From positions 1 through 43,235 of the forward strand of contig CAZBLU010000012.1 of assembly GCA_964493015.1 (NCBI GenBank): a stretch of DNA of 43,235 nucleotides. Direction: 5' to 3'. The stretch is from Caldimicrobium sp964493015. GTDB taxonomy: Bacteria > Desulfobacterota > Thermodesulfobacteria > Thermodesulfobacteriales > Thermodesulfobacteriaceae. A program made the translations under genes and the position numbers. This document shows positions 1-9,056 of this stretch, piece after piece (within the stretch, counting starts at the first letter, position 1; the number at the start of each line of letters is the position of its first letter). Below the pieces are notes generated by a model. It had not been told where the DNA came from. It searched no databases and saw nothing but the letters and a program-made list of their open reading frames with translations.

Positions 1-345
1 AGTCTCAATTCTTTCAGTTAGTTCTGCCCGAAGCCTTTCAATTTCAACCTTATTTGCCTCTATTTTTTCAACAAGCTGAGCTCTGATCTCCTCTATTCTC
101 TCTATAAGTTCTGCCCTAACTCGCTCTATATCTCTTTTTAGCTCACTTTTTATGAGTTCGCTTTCTTTTAAATAATTTAATTCCTTCTCTCTCAATTGAG
201 TAAGGAGTCTAAGCTCAGTCTCTTTGAGCTCTTCAAAAGTTGCTGCTTTTCTTCTCTCAAGCTCTTCAATACATTCTGCTAAGATTCTGGCAGGCTCTTC
301 ACCAAACTGCCGAAAGGCCTCATATATCCTTAGGGCATATGCCAT
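1..345 (-). CDS. coiled-coil protein of unknown function (partial, 3' end outside window)
   Basis: The frame is open on the minus strand from an ATG at 345 to the window edge, giving 115 codons with no stop. The product begins MAYALRIYEAFRQFGEEPAR and then becomes an almost uninterrupted charged helix, with repeats of the type RAELIERIEEIRAQLVEKIE, typical of a long coiled coil. I do not recognise a catalytic domain in the visible part. It resembles the short coiled-coil proteins with DUF1640-like helices that occur in many copies in thermophilic bacteria, and the protein at 38113-38850 has a similar coiled-coil segment. A purine-rich AGAGAG lies upstream of the ATG as a weak ribosome binding site. 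The C-terminus, which would decide the family, is missing. Confidence 0.7.
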   Translation of the reverse strand, partial: MAYALRIYEAFRQFGEEPARILAECIEELERRKAATFEELKETELRLLTQLREKELNYLKESELIKSELKRDIERVRAELIERIEEIRAQLVEKIEANKVEIERLRAELTERIET

Positions 346-577
346 ATTTATCTCTCTACGCCTTCTATATAAGATATTTAACTGCTTTTAACCCATTTTA
401 ATTTAATGATCTAAATAGCTTCTGTCAAGACCCTGAATAAGGCTTTAGCCATGTAAGATGATCTCAAAAGAGAGAATTTTTTAAGCTAAAGTATGTGGTG
501 AATCTGGTAGATCTTAACCGAGATGAGGAGATTTTAGAGAGTGTTGATATCTTTTAAAAGTGCATTAAATTAAATGT

Positions 578-958
578 ATGCCTCTCTTTGAGTTTCAGTG
601 TGAGAATTGTGGGCAGGTCTTTGAGGCTCTTTTGCATCATGGTGAGGATTACCCCCCTTGTCCTCACTGTGCTTCCCCTGAGGTGTTAAAGCTTCCTTCA
701 GTCTTTGCCTATCAAAATAAAGCCCTGAGGAGAGAAGAGAGAGAAAGGTCCATTTTAAAAAGGGCTTCAGATTATCTGAAGGACGGAAAATTAAAAGATG
801 CTAAAAATTTTCTCCAAAAGGCTGTGGCTCTGCATCCTACAGATAAGATAAAAAGACTTTCGGAGAATTTGGAGAAAATAAGGCCTCCTAAAGGAGGGTT
901 TTTGATAAAACCTGAAGCCATAATTACTAAAAAGAAGGGTGATGCCTATGGATCATGA
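578..958 (+). CDS. FmdB-type zinc ribbon protein with helical C-terminal extension
   Basis: Predicted 126-residue cytoplasmic protein. The N-terminus MPLFEFQCENCGQVFEALL is the FmdB/CxxC_CXXC_SSSS regulatory-protein fold, with Cys8, Cys11, Cys28 and Cys31 forming a four-Cys zinc ribbon. Residues about 50-100 are charged helices with a TPR-like stretch (YLKDGKLKDAKNFLQKAVAL). The exact role of FmdB-family proteins is unknown. They were first noted as putative regulators near amide-degradation genes. No strong Shine-Dalgarno precedes the ATG, and a stop at 566-568 rules out an upstream extension in frame. It overlaps the DUF1844 gene and appears to be first in the ispE-prs operon. Confidence 0.8.
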   Translation: MPLFEFQCENCGQVFEALLHHGEDYPPCPHCASPEVLKLPSVFAYQNKALRREERERSILKRASDYLKDGKLKDAKNFLQKAVALHPTDKIKRLSENLEKIRPPKGGFLIKPEAIITKKKGDAYGS

Positions 959-1214
959 ATTCGATCCCTGTTGCCTCATTAATTTTAATACCTTTATTTT
1001 ATCCCTTAATACAGCAGCTCTTGTCCATTTGGGAGAGATCCCCGATCCTATTACTAAGAAAAAAGAGCCAGATCTCATGCTTGCCAGGCAGACAATTGAA
1101 ACCTTAGAGATGTTGAAGGAAAAAACTAAGGGGAATCTCACTCCTGAAGAGGAAAACCTTTTGCAAGCTATTCTTTTTGAACTGAAACTCAAATATGTAA
1201 AGCTTTGTGGTTAA
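948..1214 (+). CDS. DUF1844 family protein
   Basis: A protein of 88 residues from ATG 948. In-frame GTG 939 and ATG 942 are alternatives, but AAGGG at 936-939 is best spaced for 948. The segment NFNTFILSLNTAALVHLGEIPDP matches the DUF1844 signature, a short helical domain of unknown function often found close to isoprenoid or ribosomal genes in sulfate reducers and relatives. The remainder (ARQTIETLEMLKEKTKGNLT) is the usual second helix pair. The gene overlaps the end of the zinc ribbon gene by 11 bases and the start of ispE by 10 bases, so the three are probably translationally coupled. No enzymatic motif is visible. Confidence 0.8.
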   Translation: MDHEFDPCCLINFNTFILSLNTAALVHLGEIPDPITKKKEPDLMLARQTIETLEMLKEKTKGNLTPEEENLLQAILFELKLKYVKLCG

Positions 1215-2026
1215 TCTCTCCTGCTAAGATCAATCTTTTTCTTCAAGTCCTCAGGAAAAGAGAGGACAATTATCACGAGATTTATAGCCTCTTTCAAAAG
1301 ATTAGCCTCTACGATGAAATAGAATTGAGAAGAGGTAAAACTGAATTTTCCCTAAGCTTTTCCTGTGAAGAAGAGATTCCTTTAGAGAAAAATCTCCTCT
1401 TTAAAACCTGGAGGCTTTTTAAAGAGGCCTTTTCTGTGGGAGAGGAGATCTCCCTCAGGGTTAAAAAGAGGATCCCCCTTGGAGCAGGCCTTGGTGGGGG
1501 AAGTAGTAATGCAGGCACCCTTTTAAAGGCCTTAGGGCAGCTTTTTGGTATACCAAAGGATAAGCTTTATCCTCTGGCCATAAAATTAGGGGCTGATGTG
1601 CCTTTTTTTTTGGAGGATTATAGAGCAGCCCTTGCTCGAGGTATTGGAGAACACTTAGAGGAAGCCCCCTCCTTTGAAGCATATTATTTGCTTATCTATC
1701 CTGGCTTTAAGATAGAAACAGCCTGGGCTTATCAAAATTTAAACTTAACTAAGGCGAGAGAACCTGTTTATTATGAAGCCACTCTCCCCCCCTGGGAAAG
1801 CCCGCAGGGACTGATAAATGACTTTAAAGTGTTGATATATCGTCACTATCCAATCTATTATGAACTGGAAAGACATTTGTATGACCTGGGCGCTATAGCT
1901 GTAAATCTCTCTGGAACAGGTTCTACTATTTATGGGGTCTTTGGGGAGCCCCCAGTTGAGGCCTATGCAAGACTTAAAAAATTAATAAAAGGTGGTAAAA
2001 TATTCCTTGCTAAAAATTTGACCTAA
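1205..2026 (+). CDS. ispE: 4-diphosphocytidyl-2-C-methyl-D-erythritol kinase (IspE)
   Basis: GHMP-family kinase of the MEP isoprenoid pathway. It phosphorylates the 2-hydroxyl of CDP-methylerythritol using ATP, in the cytoplasm. The product of 273 residues carries all three GHMP motifs: SPAKINLFL near the start with Lys8, the ATP-binding PLGAGLGGGSS at 91-101, and NLSGTGST at 234-241. Asp131 in GADVPFF is the expected catalytic aspartate. The start is TTG at 1205, which places MWLISPAKIN exactly where homologues begin. No ATG exists nearby in frame, and the start overlaps the DUF1844 stop, suggesting coupling. The ispE-prs order that follows is common in bacteria. Confidence 0.95.
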   Translation: MWLISPAKINLFLQVLRKREDNYHEIYSLFQKISLYDEIELRRGKTEFSLSFSCEEEIPLEKNLLFKTWRLFKEAFSVGEEISLRVKKRIPLGAGLGGGSSNAGTLLKALGQLFGIPKDKLYPLAIKLGADVPFFLEDYRAALARGIGEHLEEAPSFEAYYLLIYPGFKIETAWAYQNLNLTKAREPVYYEATLPPWESPQGLINDFKVLIYRHYPIYYELERHLYDLGAIAVNLSGTGSTIYGVFGEPPVEAYARLKKLIKGGKIFLAKNLT

Positions 2027-2038
2027 AGGGGAGGTATA

Positions 2039-2986
2039 ATGTTTGTCAATCATATGAAAATTTTTTCTGGTTCTGCGAATCCTGAGCTTGCAGAGAAGAT
2101 ATGTAAATATCTGGCAACCCCTCTTGGCCATAGCACTTTGAGGCGTTTTAGTGACGGAGAGCTCTTTGTGGAAATTGAGGAAAATGTGAGGGGGGCTGAT
2201 GTCTTTATCGTGCAACCAACATGTCCCCCTGTTAACGAAAATTTGATGGAGCTTCTCATCATGATAGATGCCTGTAGAAGGGCTTCAGCCCGTAGAATAA
2301 CTGCTGTGGTTCCCTATTACGGCTATGCGAGACAAGACCGAAAAACTGCTCCCAGAACCCCTATTTCAGCTAAACTGGTTGCTAATCTCATTGTAGTGGC
2401 TGGGGCAAGAAGGGTCCTAACTATGGACCTTCATGCAGGACAGATTCAGGGCTTTTTTGACATCCCTGTGGATCATCTCTATGCCATGCCTGTGTTTATC
2501 CAATACATAAAGGAAAACTTTCAGGGACAGGATATATTAATTGTTTCTCCAGATGCAGGGGGTGTGGAAAGGGCAAGAGAATATGCTAAGAGACTCAATG
2601 CCACTATGGCCATAGTTGACAAAAGAAGGCCAAGACCTAATGAAAGTGAGGTCATGAACATTATCGGTGAGGTGAAAGATAAGGTAGCTATTATTATTGA
2701 CGATATGATTGATACCGCAGGTACCATTTGCAAGGCAGCTGAAGCCCTTTTGGAGAGGGGGGCAAGAGAAGTGCATGCCATAGCCACTCATCCTGTCCTT
2801 TCAGGTAAGGCTATAGAACGACTTTCTGCCTCGCCTTTAAAGACTGTGGTAGTGAGCGATACCATCCCTCTCAGAGAGGAAGCTAAGGCTTTAGAGAAGA
2901 TTAGGGTCATGAGCGTGGCTAATCTTTTAGGGGAGGCCATAAGAAGGATTCACACTGACGATTCCATAAGTTCACTTTTCATATAA
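2039..2986 (+). CDS. prs: ribose-phosphate pyrophosphokinase
   Basis: Makes PRPP from ribose 5-phosphate and ATP for purine, pyrimidine, His and Trp synthesis. The 315 residues match the class I length. Visible motifs are YYGYARQDRK (93-102), the DLHAGQIQGFFD segment (130-141), the KRRP loop (195-198) and the PRPP-binding VAIIIDDMIDTAGT (216-229). ATG 2039 is preceded by GGGGAGG (2028-2034). An in-frame ATG at 2054 would remove five residues but is too far from that site. It sits 12 bases after ispE and 30 bases before rplY, in one operon. Confidence 0.97.
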   Translation: MFVNHMKIFSGSANPELAEKICKYLATPLGHSTLRRFSDGELFVEIEENVRGADVFIVQPTCPPVNENLMELLIMIDACRRASARRITAVVPYYGYARQDRKTAPRTPISAKLVANLIVVAGARRVLTMDLHAGQIQGFFDIPVDHLYAMPVFIQYIKENFQGQDILIVSPDAGGVERAREYAKRLNATMAIVDKRRPRPNESEVMNIIGEVKDKVAIIIDDMIDTAGTICKAAEALLERGAREVHAIATHPVLSGKAIERLSASPLKTVVVSDTIPLREEAKALEKIRVMSVANLLGEAIRRIHTDDSISSLFI

Positions 2987-3016
2987 TAATACATCTATTT
3001 AAGGAGGAGGTCTTTT

Positions 3017-3610
3017 ATGAAACAGGTAACTCTTAAAGCGATGAAGAGAGAAAAAACGGGAAAGGAAACAGCTAAAAAGTTGAGAAAAGCAGGATTTATT
3101 CCAGCAATTCTTTATGGGAAAGAGATAGAACCTCTTGCATTTGCTTTATCCTATTCAGAGTTTGAAAAGGTCTATAATCGCTATAAGGGAGAGGCAGTTA
3201 TTTACACTTTAGAGATTTCCAATGGTGAGGTTTTGAGAAAACAGGCCATCTTAAAGGAGTATCAACGTCATCCTGTGACAGATAAATTTATTCATCTTGA
3301 CTTCCAGGCCATAGAGGAAGGGCACACCGTTGAGCTCGAGGTGCCTATTGAATTTGTGGGTAAGCCTGTGGGCATCACCAAGGGAGGCATTTTGGAGATC
3401 ATGATTCATGAGCTAACCATTGAGTGCCTGCCCAAGGATATACCCGATAAAATTACCGTAGATATTAGCCATTTAGACATTGGTGATAGCTTACATGTAA
3501 GAGATATTAAAGTGCCTGAAAATCTCAAGATTAAGGATCATCCTGAAGAGACGGTGGCTACAGTGGTAGCTGAGGAAGCTGAGGCAACACCAAGTGAGAC
3601 CACTTCTTAG
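3017..3610 (+). CDS. rplY: 50S ribosomal protein L25 (Ctc type)
   Basis: Long form of L25 (197 residues) with the N-terminal 5S-rRNA-binding beta-barrel (VTLKAMKREKTGKETAKKLR) followed by the C-terminal TL5/Ctc domain (EVPIEFVGKPVGITKGGILE) and an acidic tail. It binds 5S rRNA in the central protuberance of the large subunit. AAGGAGGAGG lies just upstream of the ATG. The prs-rplY-pth gene order is widely conserved in bacteria and supports the call. Confidence 0.95.
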   Translation: MKQVTLKAMKREKTGKETAKKLRKAGFIPAILYGKEIEPLAFALSYSEFEKVYNRYKGEAVIYTLEISNGEVLRKQAILKEYQRHPVTDKFIHLDFQAIEEGHTVELEVPIEFVGKPVGITKGGILEIMIHELTIECLPKDIPDKITVDISHLDIGDSLHVRDIKVPENLKIKDHPEETVATVVAEEAEATPSETTS

Positions 3611-3628
3611 GGATTTTTAAGAACTTAG

Positions 3629-4219
3629 GTGTGGATTTTTTGCGGACTTGGAAATCCTGGTAAGGAATACGAACTAACTCGGCACAATTATGGCTTTTTA
3701 GCCCTTGATGCCTTTGCTCAGGCAAAGGGCCTAATCTTTGAGAAGGATCCATCCATAGAGGCAGAGATAGCTCACTACAGAAATAGGGCAATTCTAATGA
3801 AACCACAAACCTATATGAACCTTTCAGGAAGGGCTGTAGCTAAGGCCCTTCGCAAGTTTAATCTTACCCCTGAAAATTTACTGGTCATTTATGATGATTT
3901 GGATTTGCCTCTTGGAAGAATGAAACTTTTGCCTAAGGGAGGGGCTGGAGGTCATAGGGGTATGCTCTCCATTATTGAAAATCTTAGAACGGAGAATTTT
4001 CCAAGGCTGAGACTGGGGATTGGGAGACCAAATAAGATTGATGCAAGGAACTATGTGCTCTCCCCTTTTACAGAGGAAGAGCTTCCCATAGTGGAAAAGG
4101 TTTTGGAGATAGTATGCAAGGCCTTAGAGGAAATACTTTATACTGATTTACACAGGGTGATGACCAAAATTAATTCACTGAAAGAGGTTAGCTTAAAGTT
4201 AGGTGGCCCCAACCTTTAG
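3629..4219 (+). CDS. pth: peptidyl-tRNA hydrolase
   Basis: Hydrolyses the ester bond of peptidyl-tRNAs that drop off the ribosome. The 196-residue product has the family landmarks GLGNPG (Asn9), the catalytic His19 in TRHN, MKPQTYMNLSG, and YDDLDLPLG around residues 88-95. The start is GTG 3629, which gives MWIFCGLGNPG. No better start lies upstream within the short gap after rplY. The gene is 18 bases downstream of rplY and presumably in the same transcript. Confidence 0.95.
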   Translation: MWIFCGLGNPGKEYELTRHNYGFLALDAFAQAKGLIFEKDPSIEAEIAHYRNRAILMKPQTYMNLSGRAVAKALRKFNLTPENLLVIYDDLDLPLGRMKLLPKGGAGGHRGMLSIIENLRTENFPRLRLGIGRPNKIDARNYVLSPFTEEELPIVEKVLEIVCKALEEILYTDLHRVMTKINSLKEVSLKLGGPNL

Positions 4220-4237
4220 CTTTGAGGTCAAAGATCA

Positions 4238-4708
4238 ATGAGTAACTTAGATAGGTCTAAGCAATTCAAAATTAAAATGAGGGAATTTTTTACGCAACTT
4301 GAAGAGTATCTCTATTATTTAGTAGCCTTGGGATTAATCATTGGTTTCATCATTGTGATGATTGATGGTTTAGTTATCCTTATAAATCTTTATCAGTCTG
4401 CTAATTTTTCTGAGGGGGCCATTAAGTTTTTAGATAAAATCTTGGTCTCCCTCATCTTTCTTGAAATCTTTTACACTGTTATAGTGGCTATAACGGAGGA
4501 GAGTGCAGTCAAGTGTATTGAGCCCTTTATTCTTGTTGCGGTAACCGCCTTAGTTAGGCGCCTTCTTATTCTCTCCTTTGAGATATCACACCCCACGGTT
4601 TTCGTGGTAGAGAGGATGAAATTTTACCTTTTTGAGATGGCTCTAATTGGATTTTTGATTATATTGTTTATATTAGGAATTGTATTATTTAGGAGGAGTA
4701 AGCGATAA
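4238..4708 (+). CDS. PsiE-like integral membrane protein
   Basis: Small membrane protein (156 residues) with about four hydrophobic helices, near residues 27-50, 65-88, 92-112 and 127-150. Helix spacing and the segment FLDKILVSLIFLEIFYTVIVAITE followed by EPFILVAVTALVRRLLILS fit the phosphate-starvation-inducible PsiE family. The function of that family is unknown. ATG 4238 follows a GAGGTC element. The stop TAA shares one base with the guaA start codon, so translation is probably coupled. The family call rests on remembered pattern only. Confidence 0.65.
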   Translation: MSNLDRSKQFKIKMREFFTQLEEYLYYLVALGLIIGFIIVMIDGLVILINLYQSANFSEGAIKFLDKILVSLIFLEIFYTVIVAITEESAVKCIEPFILVAVTALVRRLLILSFEISHPTVFVVERMKFYLFEMALIGFLIILFILGIVLFRRSKR

Positions 4709-6255
4709 TGGAGCATACAGATAAGATCTTAGTGCTTGATTTTGGTTCTCAGACCACTCAGCTTATAGCTCGTAGAGTGAGGGAGCTTTCGGTCTATAGT
4801 GAGATTAAGTCCTGTTTTGTAGGGCTTGAGGAAGTGAAGGCCTTTAATCCTAAGGGGATAATCCTTTCTGGGGGGCCAGCAAGTGTTTACGATGAAGGAG
4901 CTCCCAAGGTTGATCCTGCCCTTTTTCAATTGGGGATCCCTATTCTTGGCATCTGTTATGGAGCTCAACTCATGGCCTATTTGCTTGGGGGAAGGGTGGA
5001 AAGGAGCCTTAAGAGGGAATTTGGCCAAGCTCAAATTGAGCTGGTAGCAGACTCTCCCTTTTTTAAAGGGCTCTCTTTAGATAGGAAATATCAGGTTTGG
5101 ATGAGCCATAGCGATAGAGTGGAAGAATTGCCACCTGGTTTTAAGACCTTAGCAACTACTCCAAATTCACCTTATGCAGCCTTCGCTTATGAAGAGAGGA
5201 AACTTTATGCCGTCCAGTTTCATCCTGAGGTAGTGCACACCGAGATTGGTAAAGAGCTTCTCATGAATTTTGTCTTTGAAATCTGTGGCTGTAGACCCTC
5301 CTGGACCATGCCTTCTTTTATAGAGGCTACCGTTGAAGAAATTAAAAATATGGTTAGCCCTGAAGAAAAGGTGATCTGTGCCCTCTCAGGTGGTATTGAT
5401 TCTACTGTTACCGCCCTTCTTGTGCATCGGGCTATTGGAGATAGGTTGATTTCTGTATTTGTAAACAATGGGCTTTTACGTAAGGGAGAGGCTGAAGAGG
5501 TGCTTAAGCTCATGAAGGAGCTTGGGCTAAAGGTTGATTATGTGGATGCCTCCGCCATTTTTCTGGAAAGACTAAAGGGGGTCACTGATCCTGAGCTTAA
5601 GAGAAAGATCATTGGAGAGACCTTTATTGAAATTTTTGAAAGCAGGGCAAGAGAATTTGAAGGAGTTAGATACCTTGCTCAGGGCACCCTCTATCCAGAT
5701 GTCATTGAGAGTACCTCTTTCAGAGGGCCTTCTGCCAGGATTAAGAGCCATCACAATGTGGCAGGTCTTCCTGAAAAGATGCACCTTAAACTTCTTGAGC
5801 CTTTAAGGGAGCTCTTTAAGGATGAGGTGAGAAAGATTGCAGAGGTCCTCGGGCTTCCTAAGAAAATTATTTGGAGACAACCCTTTCCTGGACCAGGCCT
5901 TGCCGTGAGAATTCTTGGGGAGGTTACTGCAGAGAAATTGAGGATCTTAAGGGAGGCAGATGCTATTGTCACCGAGGAAATGCTAGCAAGTGAGTGGTAT
6001 TACCGAGTCTGGCAGAGCTTTGCTGTGCTTCTTCCCGTGAGAACGGTGGGAGTTATGGGAGATGAGAGGACCTATGAATATGTGGTTGCCTTAAGGGTAG
6101 TAGAGAGCCAAGATGCCATGACTGCTGATTGGGTAAGACTTCCCTATGATCTTCTTGCCAGGATCTCCAATAGAATTATCAACGAGGTAAAGGGAGTAAA
6201 TCGAGTGGTCTATGATATTTCCTCTAAGCCTCCTGCTACCATTGAATGGGAATAA
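4708..6255 (+). CDS. guaA: GMP synthase (glutamine-hydrolysing)
   Basis: Converts XMP to GMP with glutamine and ATP. The 515 residues form an N-terminal class I glutamine amidotransferase domain with Cys83 in GICYGAQ and His172/Glu174 in QFHPEVV. This is followed by an ATP-pyrophosphatase domain with PP-loop SGGIDST (227-233) and the C-terminal dimerisation domain ending in KPPATIEWE. The ATG overlaps the preceding stop (TAATG), and AGGAGGAG sits about ten bases upstream. The last ten bases overlap the next gene. Confidence 0.97.
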   Translation: MEHTDKILVLDFGSQTTQLIARRVRELSVYSEIKSCFVGLEEVKAFNPKGIILSGGPASVYDEGAPKVDPALFQLGIPILGICYGAQLMAYLLGGRVERSLKREFGQAQIELVADSPFFKGLSLDRKYQVWMSHSDRVEELPPGFKTLATTPNSPYAAFAYEERKLYAVQFHPEVVHTEIGKELLMNFVFEICGCRPSWTMPSFIEATVEEIKNMVSPEEKVICALSGGIDSTVTALLVHRAIGDRLISVFVNNGLLRKGEAEEVLKLMKELGLKVDYVDASAIFLERLKGVTDPELKRKIIGETFIEIFESRAREFEGVRYLAQGTLYPDVIESTSFRGPSARIKSHHNVAGLPEKMHLKLLEPLRELFKDEVRKIAEVLGLPKKIIWRQPFPGPGLAVRILGEVTAEKLRILREADAIVTEEMLASEWYYRVWQSFAVLLPVRTVGVMGDERTYEYVVALRVVESQDAMTADWVRLPYDLLARISNRIINEVKGVNRVVYDISSKPPATIEWE

Positions 6256-6812
6256 ATTGGAAAAGAAAGCTCTTTCACCTTAGTTCTGCCCTCTTTTTTC
6301 TTGCCCTCACTAAAGTTTTACCTGACAATCAGTTTAGGTTTATCTTACTCATTATCCTTATGGGAACTCTCCTCTTTGAGGGCTTCAGGCTTTGGAAACC
6401 CCAAGCCTTGCCTTTGAGGTCTTTCTGGGAGCCTCTTTTGAGGGAGAGAGAAAAGAGGGGAGTAAGTGATGCCCTCTGGTTTGTCCTTGGACTCTTTGGG
6501 GCCTCCATTATAGCTCCCTATAATTATCTACAGCCTTTGATTCTAATCTTGGGTATCTCAGACCCTCTTGCGGAATTGACTGGGCGAAAATGGGGTAGAA
6601 TTAGATTAGCACGAGGGAAAACCCTTGAAGGTGCCCTTGGCTTTGCCCTATCGGCTTTTCTAATTACCCTTTTAAGTTTCCCTAACGCTACATTAAACAC
6701 TTTGTTCTTCTTAGTTATCCCCCTTACTTTCGTAGAACTTTTAACCCGAAAGGATAATCTTTGGATACCACTTGTTGGTGGTATAATATTAAATTTATAC
6801 TTGAAAAAATAG
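6246..6812 (+). CDS. CTP-dependent diacylglycerol/polyprenol kinase-like membrane protein
   Basis: Hydrophobic protein of 188 residues with six to seven predicted membrane helices. It opens with WKRKLFHLSSALFF, the RK-x-x-H signature of the SEC59/DGK1/VTE5 dolichol-phytol-kinase family, and has the conserved GISDPLAELTGRKWGRIRLARGK-type region, split here by a loop rich in Arg and Lys. Members phosphorylate prenols or diacylglycerol with CTP at the membrane, but the substrate here cannot be told. ATG 6246 lies inside the end of guaA. It is the last gene of the operon. A phosphatidate cytidylyltransferase-like role is the main alternative. Confidence 0.7.
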   Translation: MGINWKRKLFHLSSALFFLALTKVLPDNQFRFILLIILMGTLLFEGFRLWKPQALPLRSFWEPLLREREKRGVSDALWFVLGLFGASIIAPYNYLQPLILILGISDPLAELTGRKWGRIRLARGKTLEGALGFALSAFLITLLSFPNATLNTLFFLVIPLTFVELLTRKDNLWIPLVGGIILNLYLKK

Positions 6813-6877
6813 TAAAAGCGATTATTTTGGGTAAAATGTAATATTAAAGTTATTTCAGAATAGCTTGGAGGTGAAAT

Positions 6878-8860
6878 ATGAAAGGCAGAGATTCCATAGT
6901 AGGAAAAATGCAAAAGAATCTTCTTCTGGGCTCCCTTTTGCTCCTAATTTTGATAGGAATCTTGCTCTTTTTCCTATCCAGATATTATTTCAATGAACTC
7001 CTAAAAGCCAATGTGGAAAATGTAAAGGTGTCACTTGAAGAAAATCTTAGGCTTAAGGGTGAGGCCGATCTGTCAGGTGTTAAGATTGTCGCCAATAATA
7101 GAAAAATAAAAGAAACTTATCTTCAACTCAAAAGGGAAGTAGGGGATTTAAGAACAGTCACAGAGAGTAACAGAGCAACTTTTGAGAAATATGGTCGTCT
7201 TTTAAGGGAGGAAGTAGAGCCTTTTCTTAAGGAAATGGAAAAATTACATGGGGAAAGACCAAGACTACATTTTCACTTGCCAGGGCCAAGATCCTTTGTA
7301 AGAACCTGGCGTAAACCCATTCCTGGTGAGGATATCAAACTAGATGATCTCTCTTCCTTTAGAAAAATCCTAATTGCAGCCCAAAGGGAGAAAAAATACC
7401 TAACAGGGCTTGAGCCTGGAAGAGAGGGGCTTGTCTACCGTGCTGTAGCCCCTATTGTGGTTGAGGGAGAGGTTTTGGGAAGTGTAGAGTCTGGTTTTCA
7501 TTTGTATTGGCCAGTCAAAGAGTTTTCTCAGAAAAATGCCAAAATAAAAGGTTTTGCCATTTTACTTAAGAAGGATTTGGAATCAGTAATGGATTTTTAT
7601 ATAAAAGAGGGTAAGGCTAAGTCCCTTGATGGGGCTATTCTTTACTATAAATCTGATAATCTTTCGGAGGATACGATTAAAAGCTTGATTAAAGAGGCAG
7701 CAAAAAAGGAATCTTTTATCCAGGGTTCCCTTGCCTATGCCAAGATACCGATAAAGTCTTATGCAGGAGAGGAGCTTGGCTATATCCTTATAGGCTTTGA
7801 TGTTGGGGCCATAATTAAAAACTCAGTTTTAATCTTTGCTTTAGGCATATTAATTTTAGCCCTTCTGATGGGCGCTTTTATTTTCCAACTTTCCAGAAGT
7901 TTTAAGGCCTGTTCTCAGAATTTGATAGCCACAAGCCAGGCTATGGAAGCCCTCTCCCAAGGTAGAGGGGATTTAACCTTTAGGCTTGATGTTCGAACCC
8001 AAGATGAGGTAGGCACTTTAGCCACTCATTTTAATCGCTTTTTAGAGAGCCTTTCTGAGATAATTAAGGGATTGATTGGAAGGGTAAAGATCCTTTTCCA
8101 GGAATCTGAGGCCCTAACAAAAGAGACCAAGACTTTGGAAGAGATGAGCGGTGATTTTAAAGAGAAGGCCGATTTTATTTCCATATCTTCAGCGGAGATT
8201 TTGTCTGGTATGGAAGAGGTATCACGGTCCTTGCAGGAGCTTTCCCAGGCTATTTCCGAGATCTCAAAGAGTGCCCAGGAGAGCACCCAGACAGTTAGAG
8301 ATACTGTGGCTACAGTTTCTGGAACGAAGGAAAAGGTTGAGGTTTTGCTTAAGGCTACTGCAGAGATTAATGAGGTAGTTAATCTTATCAATAGTATTGC
8401 TGAGCAGACCAACCTTCTTGCCCTTAATGCTTCCATTGAGGCAGCCCGAGCTGGAGAAGCAGGGAAGGGTTTTGCCGTTGTAGCTAATGAGGTAAAAGAG
8501 CTTGCCAGACAAACCCAGGAAGCTACAAAAAGTATTGCTGAGAGAATAAGGCTTTTACAGGAAAGTAGTGATGAGGTATCACAGGGAGTAGAGGGTATTG
8601 TATCCCTAATCAAGAAGGTTGAAGATGCCTTTACTGCTATAGCAGGGGCTGTGGAGGAGCAGACTTCAGTTGTGGCAACTGTTTCTGATTATATCTTTTC
8701 AGTTAAGGACAAGGTGATGATTAGTGAGGAGCAGGCAAATAGCATAAAGATGATTGCCGATTCTCTGGTAACTCTATCTGAAAACTTGAAGAACATATCT
8801 TCCAAAATAAGAGACACAGCAAAGGAAATAGAAGATATTACTTCGCAGTTTAGGGTCTAA
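6878..8860 (+). CDS. methyl-accepting chemotaxis protein with periplasmic dCache_3-like sensor
   Basis: Transmembrane chemoreceptor of 660 residues. TM1 is about residues 15-34. A periplasmic region of about 280 residues includes LHFHLPGPRSFVRTW and LVYRAVAPIVVEGEVLGSVE, which fits a double-Cache type 3 sensor. TM2 is about 315-337, followed by a HAMP domain (about 338-395) and a long helical signalling domain. The conserved hairpin tip EQTNLLALNASIEAARAG starts near residue 507. No C-terminal CheR-binding pentapeptide of the NWETF type is present. ATG 6878 has GGAGGTG upstream. It appears monocistronic and ends at a strong terminator. The ligand is unknown. Confidence 0.9.
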   Translation: MKGRDSIVGKMQKNLLLGSLLLLILIGILLFFLSRYYFNELLKANVENVKVSLEENLRLKGEADLSGVKIVANNRKIKETYLQLKREVGDLRTVTESNRATFEKYGRLLREEVEPFLKEMEKLHGERPRLHFHLPGPRSFVRTWRKPIPGEDIKLDDLSSFRKILIAAQREKKYLTGLEPGREGLVYRAVAPIVVEGEVLGSVESGFHLYWPVKEFSQKNAKIKGFAILLKKDLESVMDFYIKEGKAKSLDGAILYYKSDNLSEDTIKSLIKEAAKKESFIQGSLAYAKIPIKSYAGEELGYILIGFDVGAIIKNSVLIFALGILILALLMGAFIFQLSRSFKACSQNLIATSQAMEALSQGRGDLTFRLDVRTQDEVGTLATHFNRFLESLSEIIKGLIGRVKILFQESEALTKETKTLEEMSGDFKEKADFISISSAEILSGMEEVSRSLQELSQAISEISKSAQESTQTVRDTVATVSGTKEKVEVLLKATAEINEVVNLINSIAEQTNLLALNASIEAARAGEAGKGFAVVANEVKELARQTQEATKSIAERIRLLQESSDEVSQGVEGIVSLIKKVEDAFTAIAGAVEEQTSVVATVSDYIFSVKDKVMISEEQANSIKMIADSLVTLSENLKNISSKIRDTAKEIEDITSQFRV

Positions 8861-8887
8861 GGTCTTGATTTTTTTTTGATCAGAAGA

Positions 8888-8919
8888 GAGGGGGCTAACT
8901 TAGCCCCCTTAAATTTTTT
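8888..8919 (+). terminator. rho-independent terminator after the chemoreceptor gene
   Basis: An eight-base-pair stem GGGGGCTA/TAGCCCCC (8890-8897 with 8901-8908) closes a three-base loop and is followed by TTAAATTTTTT. It starts 30 bases after the chemoreceptor stop codon. Confidence 0.9.
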
Positions 8920-9056
8920 AATAATAGAGGGTTCTCCTTGCCTCATGAATTAGAAATTACACATCTTTTTTCATATGAGACTTTACTTTAGAAATGCTTA
9001 TAATATTCTCTGCTTAAAAACTTTTAGTTTTCATAGGGGGCTTATCTGGCTTTGCT

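Noticed and set aside
498..557. Short protein-like frame before the FmdB-like gene (VNLVDLNRDEEILE)
   Set aside because: Only about 20 codons from a GTG with no ribosome site or known family. It may be a remnant, but support is too weak.
8861..9056. Small RNA or riboswitch between the chemoreceptor and the glycosyltransferase
   Set aside because: Apart from the terminator I see no conserved motif or fold in this gap.
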